From assembly GCA_963210315.1 (NCBI GenBank), contig OY723315.1, positions 620,001-684,000 on the forward strand: DNA of 64,000 nt. Direction: 5' to 3'. Every line of letters starts with the position of its first letter. The first letter of the stretch is position 1. Below the pieces are notes generated by a model. It worked only from the letters and a program-made list of their open reading frames with translations. It was not told where the DNA came from and did not search any database. Of this stretch, positions 10,561 to 22,323 are shown in pieces. This stretch comes from Rhynchopus euleeides. Taxonomy: Eukaryota; Euglenozoa; Diplonemea; Diplonemida; Diplonemidae. The position numbers and the translations under genes are program-made.

Positions 10561-13500
10561 CTACACCGAACTCTCAAATGACAATAACAGGCGGATTCAA
10601 ATCGTTCAGAAACAAAAGAAGCCATATTCCGGAGGTGTAGGACCAGGGAAGGGGAGACGGGGTGGGGTGGTGGGGGGATACTTTTCAAGCAACAAAAAAA
10701 AGAATTCTCTCCATCCAGTTCCACACCCCCCACCCCACAGGTAGGTTGCGGTGTGTACCAACAAAAGCTCTTTTGAATGGGGCTTTTCTGGGATATGCAT
10801 GTACGTCACCATCTGCATATCTAGAGAAAATTAGATCAGAAACGTTGAACCGGAAAACGGTCTGAACATCTCCACAGAAGAGAACAGGGCAAACCAGGGA
10901 CGCCATGTGACCCCCACTTCCCTGTCGAAGAAGAATATCACCCTCGGGGCGGAAGGAGACAGGCCGCAGATCGCCATGGCATGATGCCAAATATTTTTGT
11001 CAGTCTGTCGGTGCCTGAAAATACCGCGAGATGTGAAGAAATACAACGCCAGCTACAACGTCTGGCCAGCAGGGCTTGTTCGACATCTTCTGTGGTTCAG
11101 GCGAGCACAGAGATGGTTTCTTGCTTCGGGTTCTCGTTAGAGGGCGCAGTCCCCTCTGCAGGGTTGTAAGATTCGCTGTCGCACATTTTTTTTGGTTTGA
11201 ATTTCCCCCCCTCCCAGCAGGCGTATTGCGCGCGGATGGTGTGCGCATCGCACATCCCGTCCGCGATAACAACAGCCTTGTGCAATAGCACTGCCATTCT
11301 CCCATAACTTTGCAACCATGTCCGCCCATCCGGCTGATCGCACGGATCAGCACCGATGCGAGCGGCAGTGATGGTGCGTTCACTGTGCCATAAAGGGGCA
11401 ACACATACACACACCGCTTCAGAGTTGGTCAGGATTCAGCACCTTTTGAACGGCAGGTTACCCATTGCGGAATAATGCCTGCCAACACCTTGGCGGAGTG
11501 GAGTGGGGGGTGCAGACACGGTATCCATCCCTGGAAGCTTGCGGTCAGCAGGGGGCAAGGGTGGCAGGGCACGCCATGCCATTTCTTGCACCATGCGTCA
11601 TGAAGGTCGTTCCGGGGCAGAATACCACATGTTGTCTCAAACAAGCCTTTCCAATAGGAAGAGGCTGACGAGGTGCAACGTCACAGGTTTGTCAAGAGTT
11701 GGAAGAAAACGGAGGAACACGGGCTGAACCCCCCCCCCTCCCACATGCATCGTCCCAATCTAGGCACACGTACCCAAAGAAAAAGCACCACAACATTTGT
11801 TGAAAGCTTGTGACAATGCGCAAGCGGCACATCATGCAGAGAAGCACACGTGCCGTTCCCCTTGCCCGCTCTGAACATGTTGTTTTGGCGATGACTTCCT
11901 GCAAATCTATGAGAAGCTTCGTGGTCAATAGGATGGGCAGTGGCAGCAGTGGTAGACAGGGACCCAGATGCCGGAGAGGAAGAACGCCAATATTTTTTTC
12001 TAAATCGACGCAAGTAAAGTGCCACACCCCCCGCCCCACCCTCCCCCCGTTGTATCGAAAAACGGCAGCAACGTAAAAAAGTAGGAATAAGCTGTGCCAG
12101 ATCAATACATAGGGGAGGGGGTGTTTTGGAGGAAGACCGAGGCAGGCCGACATCCCCCCACACGCCACTCATCATCAAAAAAGACATAGCAGGGGCGACG
12201 AGACTGGCGTCTGAAAGACAGACAGGCTCGGCGGTTAGGCAGTTTGCTGTGGGGCGTGGTTTCTCAAGCACGATCTGCTCATTCAGGGCACACACGTGTG
12301 TGGCATCACGCCCACCCGATCTCCCTTCCCCTGGCGTCAGATCGGAACTTTGCTCTCCCTCCAACACTCCATCCCCAGCCGTCAGCAAGCTACGGCTCTT
12401 TCTCCGGGCTGATGACCAGATCCGCAACGTTGTTTTTTTTTGGCAGGCCAAAAGGAATTCTGCTGCTGTGGAAAGAAGCAGCAGGCGCACAGCTGGGCCA
12501 TGCAGCATTCAACACACAAGTACATTACAGCTGCCGGAGCTAAGGGGGTGGATGGAGAGGGGAAAACATTTAGTCCGAAGAAAAGTGCATACCCACTGGG
12601 GGAGGTGTGGATGGGAGTGGGGAAGAGTGTGATAAAGGGAAAATATCAGGTTGGTGCCGTGGACAAATGTAACGAACGGAGCTTTATCAACCTTCTTGAT
12701 GTGGCTGAATGTACAGCGCATGGGGAGGGGAGGGGGGGAAGAAGGGCTAAGTGAAGCATCAACCAGATTCAACCAGATTAAACACAACTGGCACCCATCA
12801 CCCAGTCGGGACCAGTTGGCACATAACTGCACAAAATAAGACATGGGAGACACGTCTCGGCTCTGGGGGGGATATGCCCAGAGCTGCCACCAGAATATGC
12901 AATCGGTGAGGGGGGAGGGGTCATCCTTGCTCATCAGCAAGCCTCGCTGTTTGTCTCATAATAAGGGGTGGGGAGGTCACCGAAGCACTTCTTTGCGCTT
13001 AGCGGGATCATCCATGCATGAATTGTTTGTCATTCTGTCGGTGTCGCTTCGGCGACCACAACATCCACTGGGAACTGCCCTTTGGCATCACGGACGCGTC
13101 GATAGGCCTTATCACGGGACAACGCCCAGACGACGCAAACAGGTTGTTTTCGGGAAGATTACCTCCCGACCCGATGCAGACCTTGAGTTGCCTTAACTTC
13201 TGGCTTTTGCGAGGCCTCTTCGATGAATGTCTCGCTGAATTTCAGTGTGTCGCCTGGAGTTGGCCTCCCCCAGGTCCCTGGGTTCCGGGCCAACCCACCG
13301 CCGCAACTCCGGCGAAAAGTACATCAAATCAGGCGGCTGTGATCACAAAGCCAGCAACTCAGCAGCAGAACATAAAAAGGCGATGGGATGCACGTAGGTT
13401 TGCAAAACCTGTAGTGTACGACCTGAACTGAAGGAAGCCCCCCCTCTCCCCAAGTTAGAGAATAGGAAACACACAGCCCAGGTCGTCAGGCAAAAAGGTG

Positions 13501-14030
13501 AAAAAGGTGAGAAAATTAAAAGTAAAGGTGCATCTCCGACGACACCCCCGTTTCTTATCCCCACCAGACAGCCATACGGTTACTAAGAAAATATGCTGCT
13601 TGAAAACAAAGGGACAACAAAGGCGAGGAAACGGAGGTGGGCTTGGGATGGGGTTGGGGCATTTGGGGATAACGAACGGGTGATCAGGGGACACAGCGGG
13701 TGCCATAGGAAACGGGGTTGTCCGACAGCCTTGCAAAGAGGGGCGGGTGGGTTCTGAATCACGAGCCAGTGCGGGGGATCCGTGGAAGCCAGTTGGGGTC
13801 GCGTGTCTTCGATCCGATGCAGTTGTGAGAATAGAGACACCGCTGCCTTCAGCTCTTCAGATATTCTAGAGGGGGGTGGGGTGTGCCGAGCCGATGATTT
13901 TCAGACAGAGAAAACAGCCAGGTTCTATTTCCGGATCCCCCTTTTCTCGACGAATGGGGGCCAGCGATGCAATCATTGCCTTCTTGGTTTTCTGGGACAA
14001 CGCATTTACTTTCAAACTAAAATCGGGGGG
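10561..14030. other. Gene-free spacer
   Basis: No supported gene. The longest open frame, about 275 codons on the minus strand at 11681-12508, has no recognisable motif and I do not call it. Purine/pyrimidine tracts occur throughout. Confidence 0.35.
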
Positions 14031-15240
14031 GTTTGATCAGGGCTGTTCCTAACTGGGGGGCTTGTTCCCCACTTTCAGGATTCTGAACTTTTTTTCTAAG
14101 AATTTTTGTAAGGGGAAAAAAAGTTTTTTTCTAAGAATTTTGTTAGGGGAATTTTTTTCTAAGGTTGTTTCGCAGAGGAAAAAACTTTTTCTAGGGCGCG
14201 CACAAGGATGGAAGGGAAGTCTGTCCCACGTACCGTTCGCCTTGCTGGCCAACTGGAGAGCCAGACGTTCACTACCGTGGCCTCCGGCGGCTGGGGGGCT
14301 CCGCCCCCCAGACCCCCCTGTGGCGTACGTCTCGTACTCAAGTCCTTCGAATCCCATCAAGTCGGGGTCCAACCACTCCAGTCGCCTCTGAGGACGCAGC
14401 CAACTCGCACAGAATCTGTACGCCCACACGAACAGATGTTCGCTACCGTGGCCTCCGGCGGCTGGGGGGCTCCGCCCCCCAGACCCCCCATGTAGCGTGT
14501 GCCCGTCCATCTATCTCACTTCCCCGGGTACAGTGCAGCGTAGGAGGTCAGCGCCGCATCCATGAAGCGCTTCTTCGAAGCCTGGCTGACATCGGACAGG
14601 AGGTCGGGCTTCCCCACCTGGGAGGTACACTTGCCGCGTTCGCGACATGCGTGACACGCGACACGCTACCTGAAACGTGAGTGTGCCTTGCTAACACGGG
14701 CATTTCAACGGTCTGCCGACGACCGTTCCCCAAACCAGTAGACCAGCAGTTTTGGAAAATCGGAGAGATCACCCTACTGCGCTGAATATGGTGCGCACCA
14801 CTGCAAAAATCCCCGGGAGCTTTTGGGCTTTCAGACCTGAAGGGGCCAGCAGGTGGGTGGCGTCGGGGAGTGGCAGCTTTGTAACTGTCCTCCAGCTGCT
14901 GGCATGTCCAGCCCTGCGAGAGTGCCAAGGTGTATTGAGTCCCTGCGGAGCACAACCCCCGATGAGAACGAGTGCCAGATGATCCTCATTCATTTTCAGC
15001 TGTAACGCGCATGAGGGGCACTCTCTGCCGCAAGCATCTGGGCATCACTCGAGAGCTGTCACATGATGACGCGGAGAGAAATCAGAGAAAAAGTCCCGCC
15101 TGACGGGCACGCGCCTGGAAACTGTGGGGGGGCGAGCAAAAAATCCCTTGTAAAAATTCTTAGAAAAAACCTGGTTCCCCGACCCAAAAAACCTGGAAAA
15201 AGGGCTCGTTCCCCGCCCAGGCCTGGGTTTGATCGTCGAG
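14031..15240. mobile_element. Inverted-repeat element carrying a GC-hairpin repeat
   Basis: The left arm (about 14046-14190) has three copies of a TTTTTTTCTAAGAATTTT unit with GGGGAA spacers, preceded by GGGCTTGTTCCCC. The right arm (about 15120-15225) carries the reverse complement, including AAAAATTCTTAGAAAAAACC and GGGGAACGAGCCC read on the minus strand. Between the arms lie a GC-hairpin repeat (14269-14500) and unique sequence without a transposase. This suggests a non-autonomous foldback or MITE-like element of about 1.2 kb. The exact ends are uncertain and no target duplication was identified. Confidence 0.45.
14269..14500 (+). repeat. GC-hairpin repeat (family C), forward copy
   Basis: Two direct copies of CTACCGTGGCCTCCGGCGG followed by CTGGGGGGCTCCGCCCCCCA flank about 140 bp of unique sequence. 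The core is a strong hairpin with a TCC loop. The whole 232-bp unit recurs inverted at 23195-23430, with the spacer also alignable (e.g. GAGGACGCAGCCAACTC). Confidence 0.75.
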
Positions 15241-15262
15241 AGTGAATGGAAAAGTAAAATCG
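15226..15262 (+). repeat. Short repeat family F copy
   Basis: GATCGTCGAGAGTGAATGG followed by AAAAGTAAA is nearly identical to 38055-38085 and close to 86-115 and 61517-61550. It abuts the right arm of the inverted-repeat element. Confidence 0.6.
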
Positions 15263-17583
15263 GGGGGGGAGGTGGAGGCCTGCAAGACATGCCCTTGTCT
15301 GTTGATCAGAGAGGCCCTGGGAGGTTGTTCTTAGTTAGAAAAAAATACGGCAAAAAAACGCAAAAAATAGCGGCAGATTTACCAGTCGGTAACACGAATG
15401 CTGTTGGTGGCACATGCATGTGACATCCGGCTGAGCGGACAAAACGTTCACCGGGTATCTGCTGGCTTACCTCCCTCCTCACCACCCACTGCATGGGGTT
15501 CCGGCAATGAACACCTTGGCTGATCGTTGCGGGTTTGCAGCTATCTCCTCACCCAAACGACCTCCCTCCATGCAACGAATCACCACAGAAAAACGCATCA
15601 ACTCCCGCAAGACCACACGCTGATACTTCAGCGAGCAACGTGTAGGCTCACGCCACGGTGGCTCCTGCCAGAAAGCTGTCGGAGTTGGTCTGAAACTGTA
15701 GTCGACAGCTGTGTAAGGCAGCCGTGAGATCCACAACGCGCACATAAATGTTTGTGCAGAGAGGGCCGCTCTCGCGGAATGGGGGTCGACGCGAACCCAC
15801 CGTCAAACTCAGCAAAGATGGCCGGACGACAGGGGTCAGTCAACGGAAAGGCGACCCAGGAAAGTTGAACTCAACAATCGCAGCCAGGCAAACAAAGGGC
15901 AGGGGGATACGGGGAGGGGGGGGGATGAAGGATGGACGTAAGTAAGAAGAACCTGAAGTGCTGAACAAACAAATCTACGTTTTCCCCCCCTCCTTGGTTT
16001 GTGCGTGCGGAACTGATCTTTTTCGGTTAGCTGGGGCGGGCGGGGGGGGGGATTGCCTTTTGGTTCTTGCTGATTTTTGACAAATCAGCATCATTGCTGT
16101 GCGGGCAGGCCAGACAGCGGCCAGCCTTGTTCCTTCGACAAGTCAAATGCTATCATGCGGCGACAGCGAGCCTTGCTACATATTTTGGATCACGGCCATC
16201 GAGCTCTCTGCAAGATTTCAAGCCTGTCGTGACAACTCCTGGATGAACTGCCTGTTCAACTGGCGTACTCTGTCGGAAAAAGTAACCCGTGTGTGATTTC
16301 ATGTGCTAGGCACACATAAGGAACAGGGGACTGCGGTGTCCTACGCACAGTGCATAACCCATGTCGCGGGAGAGTGTCCACTTTCGGAATTTCGGGGCTC
16401 TGTCCCCCACCTGGGCCGCCACCTCCGTCACCCCGAAGCTTAGACGCCCTCCGTTGCTGTCCCTCACACCACCGGACACTCTGTGATCCAGACATGCTGC
16501 CGATCAACTCGATGGCTACCGGAGTCAGAGTAGGCACGCTATCTGCGACGGTGTGAATCTGCTGCCCGTGAGGGGGGGGCTCAATGGAAAGCTGCTGGAG
16601 GGAGAGGGGGAGGGGATGTGGTAACATAAAGGATCACCGATACTATGCAGTCCGCACCTCGCCAGCCACAGACACTCACACAGATGAGTGGGCCAGGACC
16701 CGTGAAGGGTTTGGCCCTGTTCAAACAATCCTGACAACTCACACACACATAACCTGAGCGAAACGCCGGCTGTGACGTAGGGTGGGACGGCAAGTGGGCC
16801 ACGATACACATAGGGTCGAATCACTCAACATTCGACATCCCTATTACAATTCAAGACAATGGGCCCAGAGCGTGGGTTGCTTTGTAGATTATTTCGACGT
16901 ACTGTTGCCTGTCATATGTTGTTGTTGGGGCGTGTGGCTCAGCTGTGCGAGCACTTTCAAACATTTGACACAATGTGCGTTTGGCAATGTGGATTCCTTT
17001 CATCTGTTCGCCACAGTTGGATAACAGAGCAAATCATCGAGAGAAGAAAATGGGATCGGCATCTTCAATTCGCAGATGTCTTCGATGGACATGACTGCAA
17101 CTGGCAACAGACACATTCCAATTCTAGGTCGCTGAGATAGCGCCCCCGCCAGTCCTGGGTCGAAATGGCTTTGCATATGCGTATCCGTTCCTTGACACTG
17201 TGACACTATGAAGGCAATAACTTCCGGGGATCCGCAAAAAAGAAAACATGTTACGATGCCCTGCGGTGACTACCCCCAACCACCTGCTTGGTATGATCAC
17301 CACCTGCACCAACATACTTCCAGCTGGTCTCCCGATTCTGCTGTGGGTCGAGGAAAACCCCACACAAAACCGGACATGCTGCCCACAAAGCACCGAGGGA
17401 GGCTAGAAGCGGAGGGACCAGGGCGTTCAGGGAGGAGACGGGATGAATGTAATTGGATGTTCCTTCGCGAAACTGGCTGGGTCTGCCAGTGTTACTCATG
17501 GGCAAGAGAGCAGCGCAGCAGTGCTGCTGTTCCTATCTCGAGAGGAAGGCAGAGCTGGCCATGCTGTTTGTGGGGCGTCCTAT
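15263..17583. other. Gene-free spacer
   Basis: No gene or RNA supported. The sequence is mostly unique with scattered homopolymer runs, and its open frames are short and featureless. Confidence 0.35.
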
Positions 17584-17956
17584 TGTTGAACGATTTTGAA
17601 CGATTTTTGGCCGTGCTCGTCGCGTCCCCCGGTGAGGGGGGACGCTGTTTCGTGTTCTCCTTGCCGCACGGAGGCATTGCCTTACGTCGCCTCTTCCTCT
17701 TTTCCTTTATGGGCGGGTTAGTCTGGCTCAGAGGGCGGGACCGTGCTGATATGCACAGTGACGACTCTCCCTTTTTTTTGTTGTGCCCGCCTCCTGCCGA
17801 GTCGTGGCTGCTGCCTCTCAGACTGGGGGCGGGCGGTCGCCGACGCTGACGCGCCTGGCGGCCCGTGGAAAGTGACGTGGGTCTGGGGGTGGGGGGGGGG
17901 GGGGGGTGCTGGGGTGTCAGGCCGAAGCCCTTGACCGCTGTTGATTTTTGCAGGTT

Positions 17957-20900
17957 TCACGAGATCAGGTAGTCCTTCTCGCTGTGCTCCGTCACCCCTG
18001 CCTCAGCCAGGTAGCGTAGGGCCCCCTTGCAGTTGTGCAGCAGCAGGTTGTGCACGCTTGTGGCTGTGAGGTGGTGTCGGGCTGACGCTGTCGCGGGACA
18101 GCCGAAGAATAGGTGCTTCAGCGAGACCCCAGGCGGGGGGCTGTCCGGCGCAAGCTTCAGGCAGGGTTTGCACGGTGGTTGTGCGCTGCCCGGGACGTCG
18201 TGGTCGTACACCAGGCGGTGGTGGTCGGCCCGGAGGCGGCGGATGGTGGTTTCCCCTAAGCGGGTAAGGCCCTCCATGCGGAGGTCAGGGCGCTGCAGTC
18301 GCGTCTCCCCGATTCCTGACCGATACGCGTACACGCTGTCTGTGCGGGGCAACGTGGTCCCGCTGTATATGTGTCGGCGGAGGGTGACACGGGCCGACGC
18401 GAGGCTGATCGGCTCCATCTGGGGCTTGAACGCACCGATCTGCGCCTGCTTGTCAGCAAGTTCGTTCCCTACCACCCCAACATGCGACGGGATGTAGCGG
18501 AGGTGGGTGGTGACATCGTATGTTTGGGCGAGCTTGCGCAGCCTCTGCCAGATGTCCCATTCGGTGGACCCCCTCGCTCGCTGGGGGCCGCTCAGCAGTG
18601 CATTCAGTGCGCTCTGCGAGTCGGTGAGGATGGCGACCGTTTCGCCTTGGGTTACCACGGTGCATAGGTGGGCGAGGGATTCTCTGATGGCCACCAGCTC
18701 TGCCTGGTAGCTGATGCAACGGAGTCCTGCCGGCCAGGCGAGCTTTTTCTTGAGGCGGCCCTCCGGCATGCTGTACACCGCTGCGCCCGCGCCGCCCTGT
18801 TGCTGCCGCGATGTGGAGTTGGAGACTGACCCGTCGGTGTAGACATGCCAGGCGCACGTCGGGAGGGCCTGGATGGTCTGCTCTGCCAGGTCCCGGAGGG
18901 TGTCTTTCGGGGTGGCGGCCTTCGGGGCGGTGAGCCCCGGCAGCGTCGCCAGGATGTGCACTCGTGGCAGCACCAGGTTCCATTCCCAGGGGGGGATGGG
19001 GTGTGCTGCATGCAGGGGGGCCAGCAGGGGGGTGCGCCCGTCGACCTTCGAGGATTTCACCAGACTCCGTGCCTGATGTAGCCAGCTGCCTCCCGTGTTC
19101 CCGGTATTTAGTTGCGCCCGGTATCCTGGGGAGTGGGGCACGCGGCGGAAGCGTTCGTGGTCTGTGCACACCGCAACCTTGAAGTCGAGGTCGAGGTCTC
19201 GTAGGTGTGATTCCCAGAGGAGCTTCGCCGTGCTGGTGTTCTTCATGCAGCCTGTGATAATCAGGGCTGCGGTGCGGTGGACATCTTGCAGGCGTTTGAG
19301 GTTCCTCGCGGTCAGGCCAGGGGTGTAAACGCTTGCGGCGTACATCAGGATGGGGTAGACATACGTCAGGTAGGCCTGGCGCAGCGTGTCTCCACTTGAG
19401 CCCCAGTCGGTGCCTGCCAACATACGCAGTATGCTCAGGCGTCGCATACAGGTGGTCACGACGTGGTCGACGTGGTCCGACATCGTGTAGCAGGCATCGA
19501 TGTAAACCCCGAGGTATTTTGCTGTGGAGTCGTGCTGGAGGGGGGTGCCGTCTGGGAGCTCCATGCGCTTGTGCTCGCCCAGTGCTTCAGGCGTCGTTCC
19601 CATCAGCGTGTAGCAGCACTTGCTGGGGGAGAGCTGCAGCCCGTGGAGTGGGACTTCGGCGGCGAGTGCTGATATGACGCCCTGTGCGGTGCTTAGGGCG
19701 TCGGTGTAGGTGTCCCCGACGACGAGTACTGCAATGTCATCTGCGAACACCGCAGGGTGGACGTCCGGGGAGGCGGTGATGGCTCGAGATACGTCATCCA
19801 TCACGCAGTTGAAGAGCAGGGGCGAGAGCACTGTTCCTTGTGGGACACCGTTGTTGAAGTCGTAGTAGTCGCTTCTCACCCCGTGCACCTGTGCGGCGGC
19901 CCGGCGGTTGCTGAGGTAGTTGTGCAGCCATCGGGTGAACTTCGGGGGGAAGCCCTTTCGTCTGACGCTGTTGATGACTGCGAGCTTGCTGACCTTGTCG
20001 AAGGCTTTCTCGAGGTCGAAGTACAGGGTGACAGCTGCCTTCCCGGAGGAGAGGGCGTCCGTCGCTGTTTGGGTGATGTAGGCTAGCTGGTCGGTTGTCG
20101 ATCTCAGTCGCTGGAATCCCGCTTGGTTCGGGCAGTGCCCCTCGACTTGCGGGTATGCGTCGTCAAGCATGAGCTGCTCCATGCGCCTCTTCACCATTTT
20201 TTCCAGTACCTTGCATGCTGTGCTGGTGAGCGCAATTGGTCGGTACGAGGATGCTGCCGTCGCTGGCTTCCCCGGTTTCAGGATCGGGACGATGACTGCT
20301 CGCGTCCATGCGTCGGGGAGGATGCCGCTGTTCCACGACAGGTTGAGCACGTGCAGGAGTCCCTGCCGCGCTTGGGGGCCGAGGTGCATCAGCAGTTCGT
20401 TGTTGAGGTCGTCAGGCCCTGGGGATTTTCGCTCCTGCAGTTCGGACAGGGCTGCGCTCAGCTCCTCTTTGGAGAAGTCGTCTTCGGCAGCTGAGAGCTC
20501 GGGGGGTGTCTGGCCATTCGCATGTTGCGGGGTGGGTACCGATTGTGACTGTTGGTCGTTCCCTTCACTGATCTTGGCGTAGTGGCTGCAGAGGAGGTCC
20601 GCCTTAGCTTTGGGGTCGGTCACCGGGACCCCTCCGTCGACAAGCGGGAAGGCGGCCTGTTGAAGTTTGCGGCCGTCGAGTTCTCGCACAAGCCGGAAGG
20701 TGGCGCCGAGGTCGCTGCTGGTGCTCGCAGCCTGGCACCTGGTTTCCCAAGTTGTGCGTTTTGCTTCGAGGACGGCGTTGGTGGCGTCGGTGGTCAGCTT
20801 GTCCAGTTTGTCGTAGTCGTCCTGGGACAGGTGTGTAGTCTGGGCGTGTCTGCGTGATTCTTCGTTCCGCGCCCGTACCGCGCGTTTCACCTTGCTCGTG

Positions 20901-22009
20901 AACCACCTCTTGCGGGGGCGTGAGCTACGCTTCGTCGGGATGTGCTTGGCTGCGACCGTTCGCACCAGTCCAAGCCACTTGTGGAAGGACTCCTTCGGGT
21001 CACACCACTTCGTCACTTTGCGTGATAGCCGTTCGAGCTCCTCGGTGAAGGCGGGCCAGTCCGCTGCTGCCCAGTTCCACAGTTGACGGGCCTTGGCTGC
21101 CGGGTGTGTCGCAGCTGCTGGCGTTCGTTCAAAAGGGACGGTGTATTGGATGGCGAAGTGGTCTGATTGCCACTGGTCCAGGGTATTCCAGGTGACCTCC
21201 CCCAACTCGTAGTGGGCGAAGACGATGTCCGGCGAGGACTTGGAGTCGCGGCGCATGCGTGTGGGGTGGTCGGGGTCGTTGCACAGTGACATGCCGTTGA
21301 GGAGGGACCAGTGGTACAGATCAGTTCCCTTGTTGTCACAGCGCGCATGTTTATCCCAGGCACGGTTGTGGATGTTGAAGTCGCCAGCTATGACGGACTC
21401 CGGCGTGTGTGGTAGCAGGGATGTAGAGAAGTCATCGTGGCGTGGGTCGTTGCTAGTGCCGACTCCCGAGGGGCGGTACACATTGGTGAACGTGACGGCG
21501 CTTTCCGGTCCCGTGACTCGCACTGTGAGGGTCTCTGTTACACTAGCGTCTGGTGCGGTGGCAATGAGAGTCGCGTGTAGGTCCTCCCGCACTAGCGTTG
21601 CGATCCCGCCTCCGGAGGTGAGCGTCCCTTTACAGCGCTTCTGGGTGCGGCGTCGGAGAAATGTGGAGTAGCCCGGGAACTTGGGGTCTCCCCCCTGTGC
21701 TGCTCGGAGCTCTTGCAGATGCACGACGTCGTACCGTTGGGTTGCGAGGTGGTGCTGTAGTTCCGCTTTTTTCGCCTCGGTGAGACCGTTGCAGTTCCAG
21801 GTCAGGCACTTGAGGTGCTGTGCCGGACCAGGGTTCTGTCTTTGTTTAAAGCGGTTTTTCACCAGCCCCCGTTCACCCCTCTTGAGTTGTAAACGATTAT
21901 TTCGAACGATTATTGACCCTGCTCTGAGCAGCCTTCCCGATTGCGCTTGGCGCCAGCGTATTCTACATACTCTACATTCCGGTTCCAACGACAGCAGGGA
22001 TTCTTCCAC
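17957..22009 (-). CDS. LINE polyprotein: AP endonuclease, reverse transcriptase, RNase H
   Basis: The protein carries everything needed for target-primed reverse transcription. The AP-type endonuclease spans about residues 66-290, with LTWNCNG at the start, the QE pair near 100, GDFN near 210 and SDH at 282-284. The reverse transcriptase is at about 530-800, with KSPGPDDL, FDLEKAFD near 665, GVPQGTVLSPLLFN near 722 and the catalytic FADD near 756. RNase H is at about 1053-1190, with YTDGS, YQAEL, LTDSQSAL and the HVGVVGNELAD block, so all four acidic residues are present. A C-terminal Cys/His knuckle (CKPC...HLFFGC) is at about 1280-1304. No frame break is seen, so the copy may be young. The annotated ATG lies in what looks like an older element's tail and there is no Met between it and the endonuclease, so the true start is uncertain. 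Confidence 0.9.
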   Translation of the reverse strand: MEESLLSLEPECRVCRIRWRQAQSGRLLRAGSIIVRNNRLQLKRGERGLVKNRFKQRQNPGPAQHLKCLTWNCNGLTEAKKAELQHHLATQRYDVVHLQELRAAQGGDPKFPGYSTFLRRRTQKRCKGTLTSGGGIATLVREDLHATLIATAPDASVTETLTVRVTGPESAVTFTNVYRPSGVGTSNDPRHDDFSTSLLPHTPESVIAGDFNIHNRAWDKHARCDNKGTDLYHWSLLNGMSLCNDPDHPTRMRRDSKSSPDIVFAHYELGEVTWNTLDQWQSDHFAIQYTVPFERTPAAATHPAAKARQLWNWAAADWPAFTEELERLSRKVTKWCDPKESFHKWLGLVRTVAAKHIPTKRSSRPRKRWFTSKVKRAVRARNEESRRHAQTTHLSQDDYDKLDKLTTDATNAVLEAKRTTWETRCQAASTSSDLGATFRLVRELDGRKLQQAAFPLVDGGVPVTDPKAKADLLCSHYAKISEGNDQQSQSVPTPQHANGQTPPELSAAEDDFSKEELSAALSELQERKSPGPDDLNNELLMHLGPQARQGLLHVLNLSWNSGILPDAWTRAVIVPILKPGKPATAASSYRPIALTSTACKVLEKMVKRRMEQLMLDDAYPQVEGHCPNQAGFQRLRSTTDQLAYITQTATDALSSGKAAVTLYFDLEKAFDKVSKLAVINSVRRKGFPPKFTRWLHNYLSNRRAAAQVHGVRSDYYDFNNGVPQGTVLSPLLFNCVMDDVSRAITASPDVHPAVFADDIAVLVVGDTYTDALSTAQGVISALAAEVPLHGLQLSPSKCCYTLMGTTPEALGEHKRMELPDGTPLQHDSTAKYLGVYIDACYTMSDHVDHVVTTCMRRLSILRMLAGTDWGSSGDTLRQAYLTYVYPILMYAASVYTPGLTARNLKRLQDVHRTAALIITGCMKNTSTAKLLWESHLRDLDLDFKVAVCTDHERFRRVPHSPGYRAQLNTGNTGGSWLHQARSLVKSSKVDGRTPLLAPLHAAHPIPPWEWNLVLPRVHILATLPGLTAPKAATPKDTLRDLAEQTIQALPTCAWHVYTDGSVSNSTSRQQQGGAGAAVYSMPEGRLKKKLAWPAGLRCISYQAELVAIRESLAHLCTVVTQGETVAILTDSQSALNALLSGPQRARGSTEWDIWQRLRKLAQTYDVTTHLRYIPSHVGVVGNELADKQAQIGAFKPQMEPISLASARVTLRRHIYSGTTLPRTDSVYAYRSGIGETRLQRPDLRMEGLTRLGETTIRRLRADHHRLVYDHDVPGSAQPPCKPCLKLAPDSPPPGVSLKHLFFGCPATASARHHLTATSVHNLLLHNCKGALRYLAEAGVTEHSEKDYLIS
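21886..21940 (-). repeat. LINE 3'-tail-like sequence inside the 5' end of the intact LINE
   Basis: GTTGTAAACGATTATTTCG and CTGCTCTGAGCAGCC align with the tail and adjoining hairpin of the remnant at 40874 (TGCTCTCAGCAGCC). It encodes part of the first 45 residues of the LINE frame. It could be the residue of an older element or a genuine 5' repeat of the family. Confidence 0.5.
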
Positions 22010-22323
22010 GGTTCGGATTTTTCAAAACAGGGGGAAGGGGAGAAGAGGGGGGAGGGGAGGGTGGTCACCACGTTGTCGCAAACAGTTGTGGCGGAGAGCG
22101 ATGGAGACGTACGACAACTTTGCATCTCCAACTGGCCCCCACTTCATCTCTCGGTTCTAGGGCGACTTGATGATATATATATTTCTCCGGCGGCACCTGG
22201 ATTTCCGAGAGGATACCAGCACCTGTTTGTGGGACAGCGCTATTCGGGACGAGGGTACCTCCGTCACGACAACCACAGACCCCACCTCTGCCCCCCCCCC
22301 TCCCCCCACCCCCCCCCCTAGGG

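Larger units (their letters stand above)
17584..22009 (-). mobile_element. Apparently intact non-LTR retrotransposon (ingi/I-like LINE)
   Basis: One 1350-codon frame encodes endonuclease, reverse transcriptase and RNase H in the order typical of the I/ingi/L1Tc group. It is followed by a 3' UTR of about 350 bp that ends, on the minus strand, in a GC hairpin and then the tandem tail AAAAATCGTTC/AAAATCGTTCAAC. Related tails at 7743, 21886, 39664 and 40874 define this 3' end. The 5' boundary is unclear because a tail-like sequence (21886-21940) lies inside the first part of the frame, suggesting head-to-tail insertion into an older copy. No target-site duplication was identified. Confidence 0.85.

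Noticed and set aside
11681-12508. 275-codon minus-strand frame in the large spacer
   Set aside because: Correct strand, but no domain, patchy composition and no acceptor-like signal at a sensible distance. Too weak to call.
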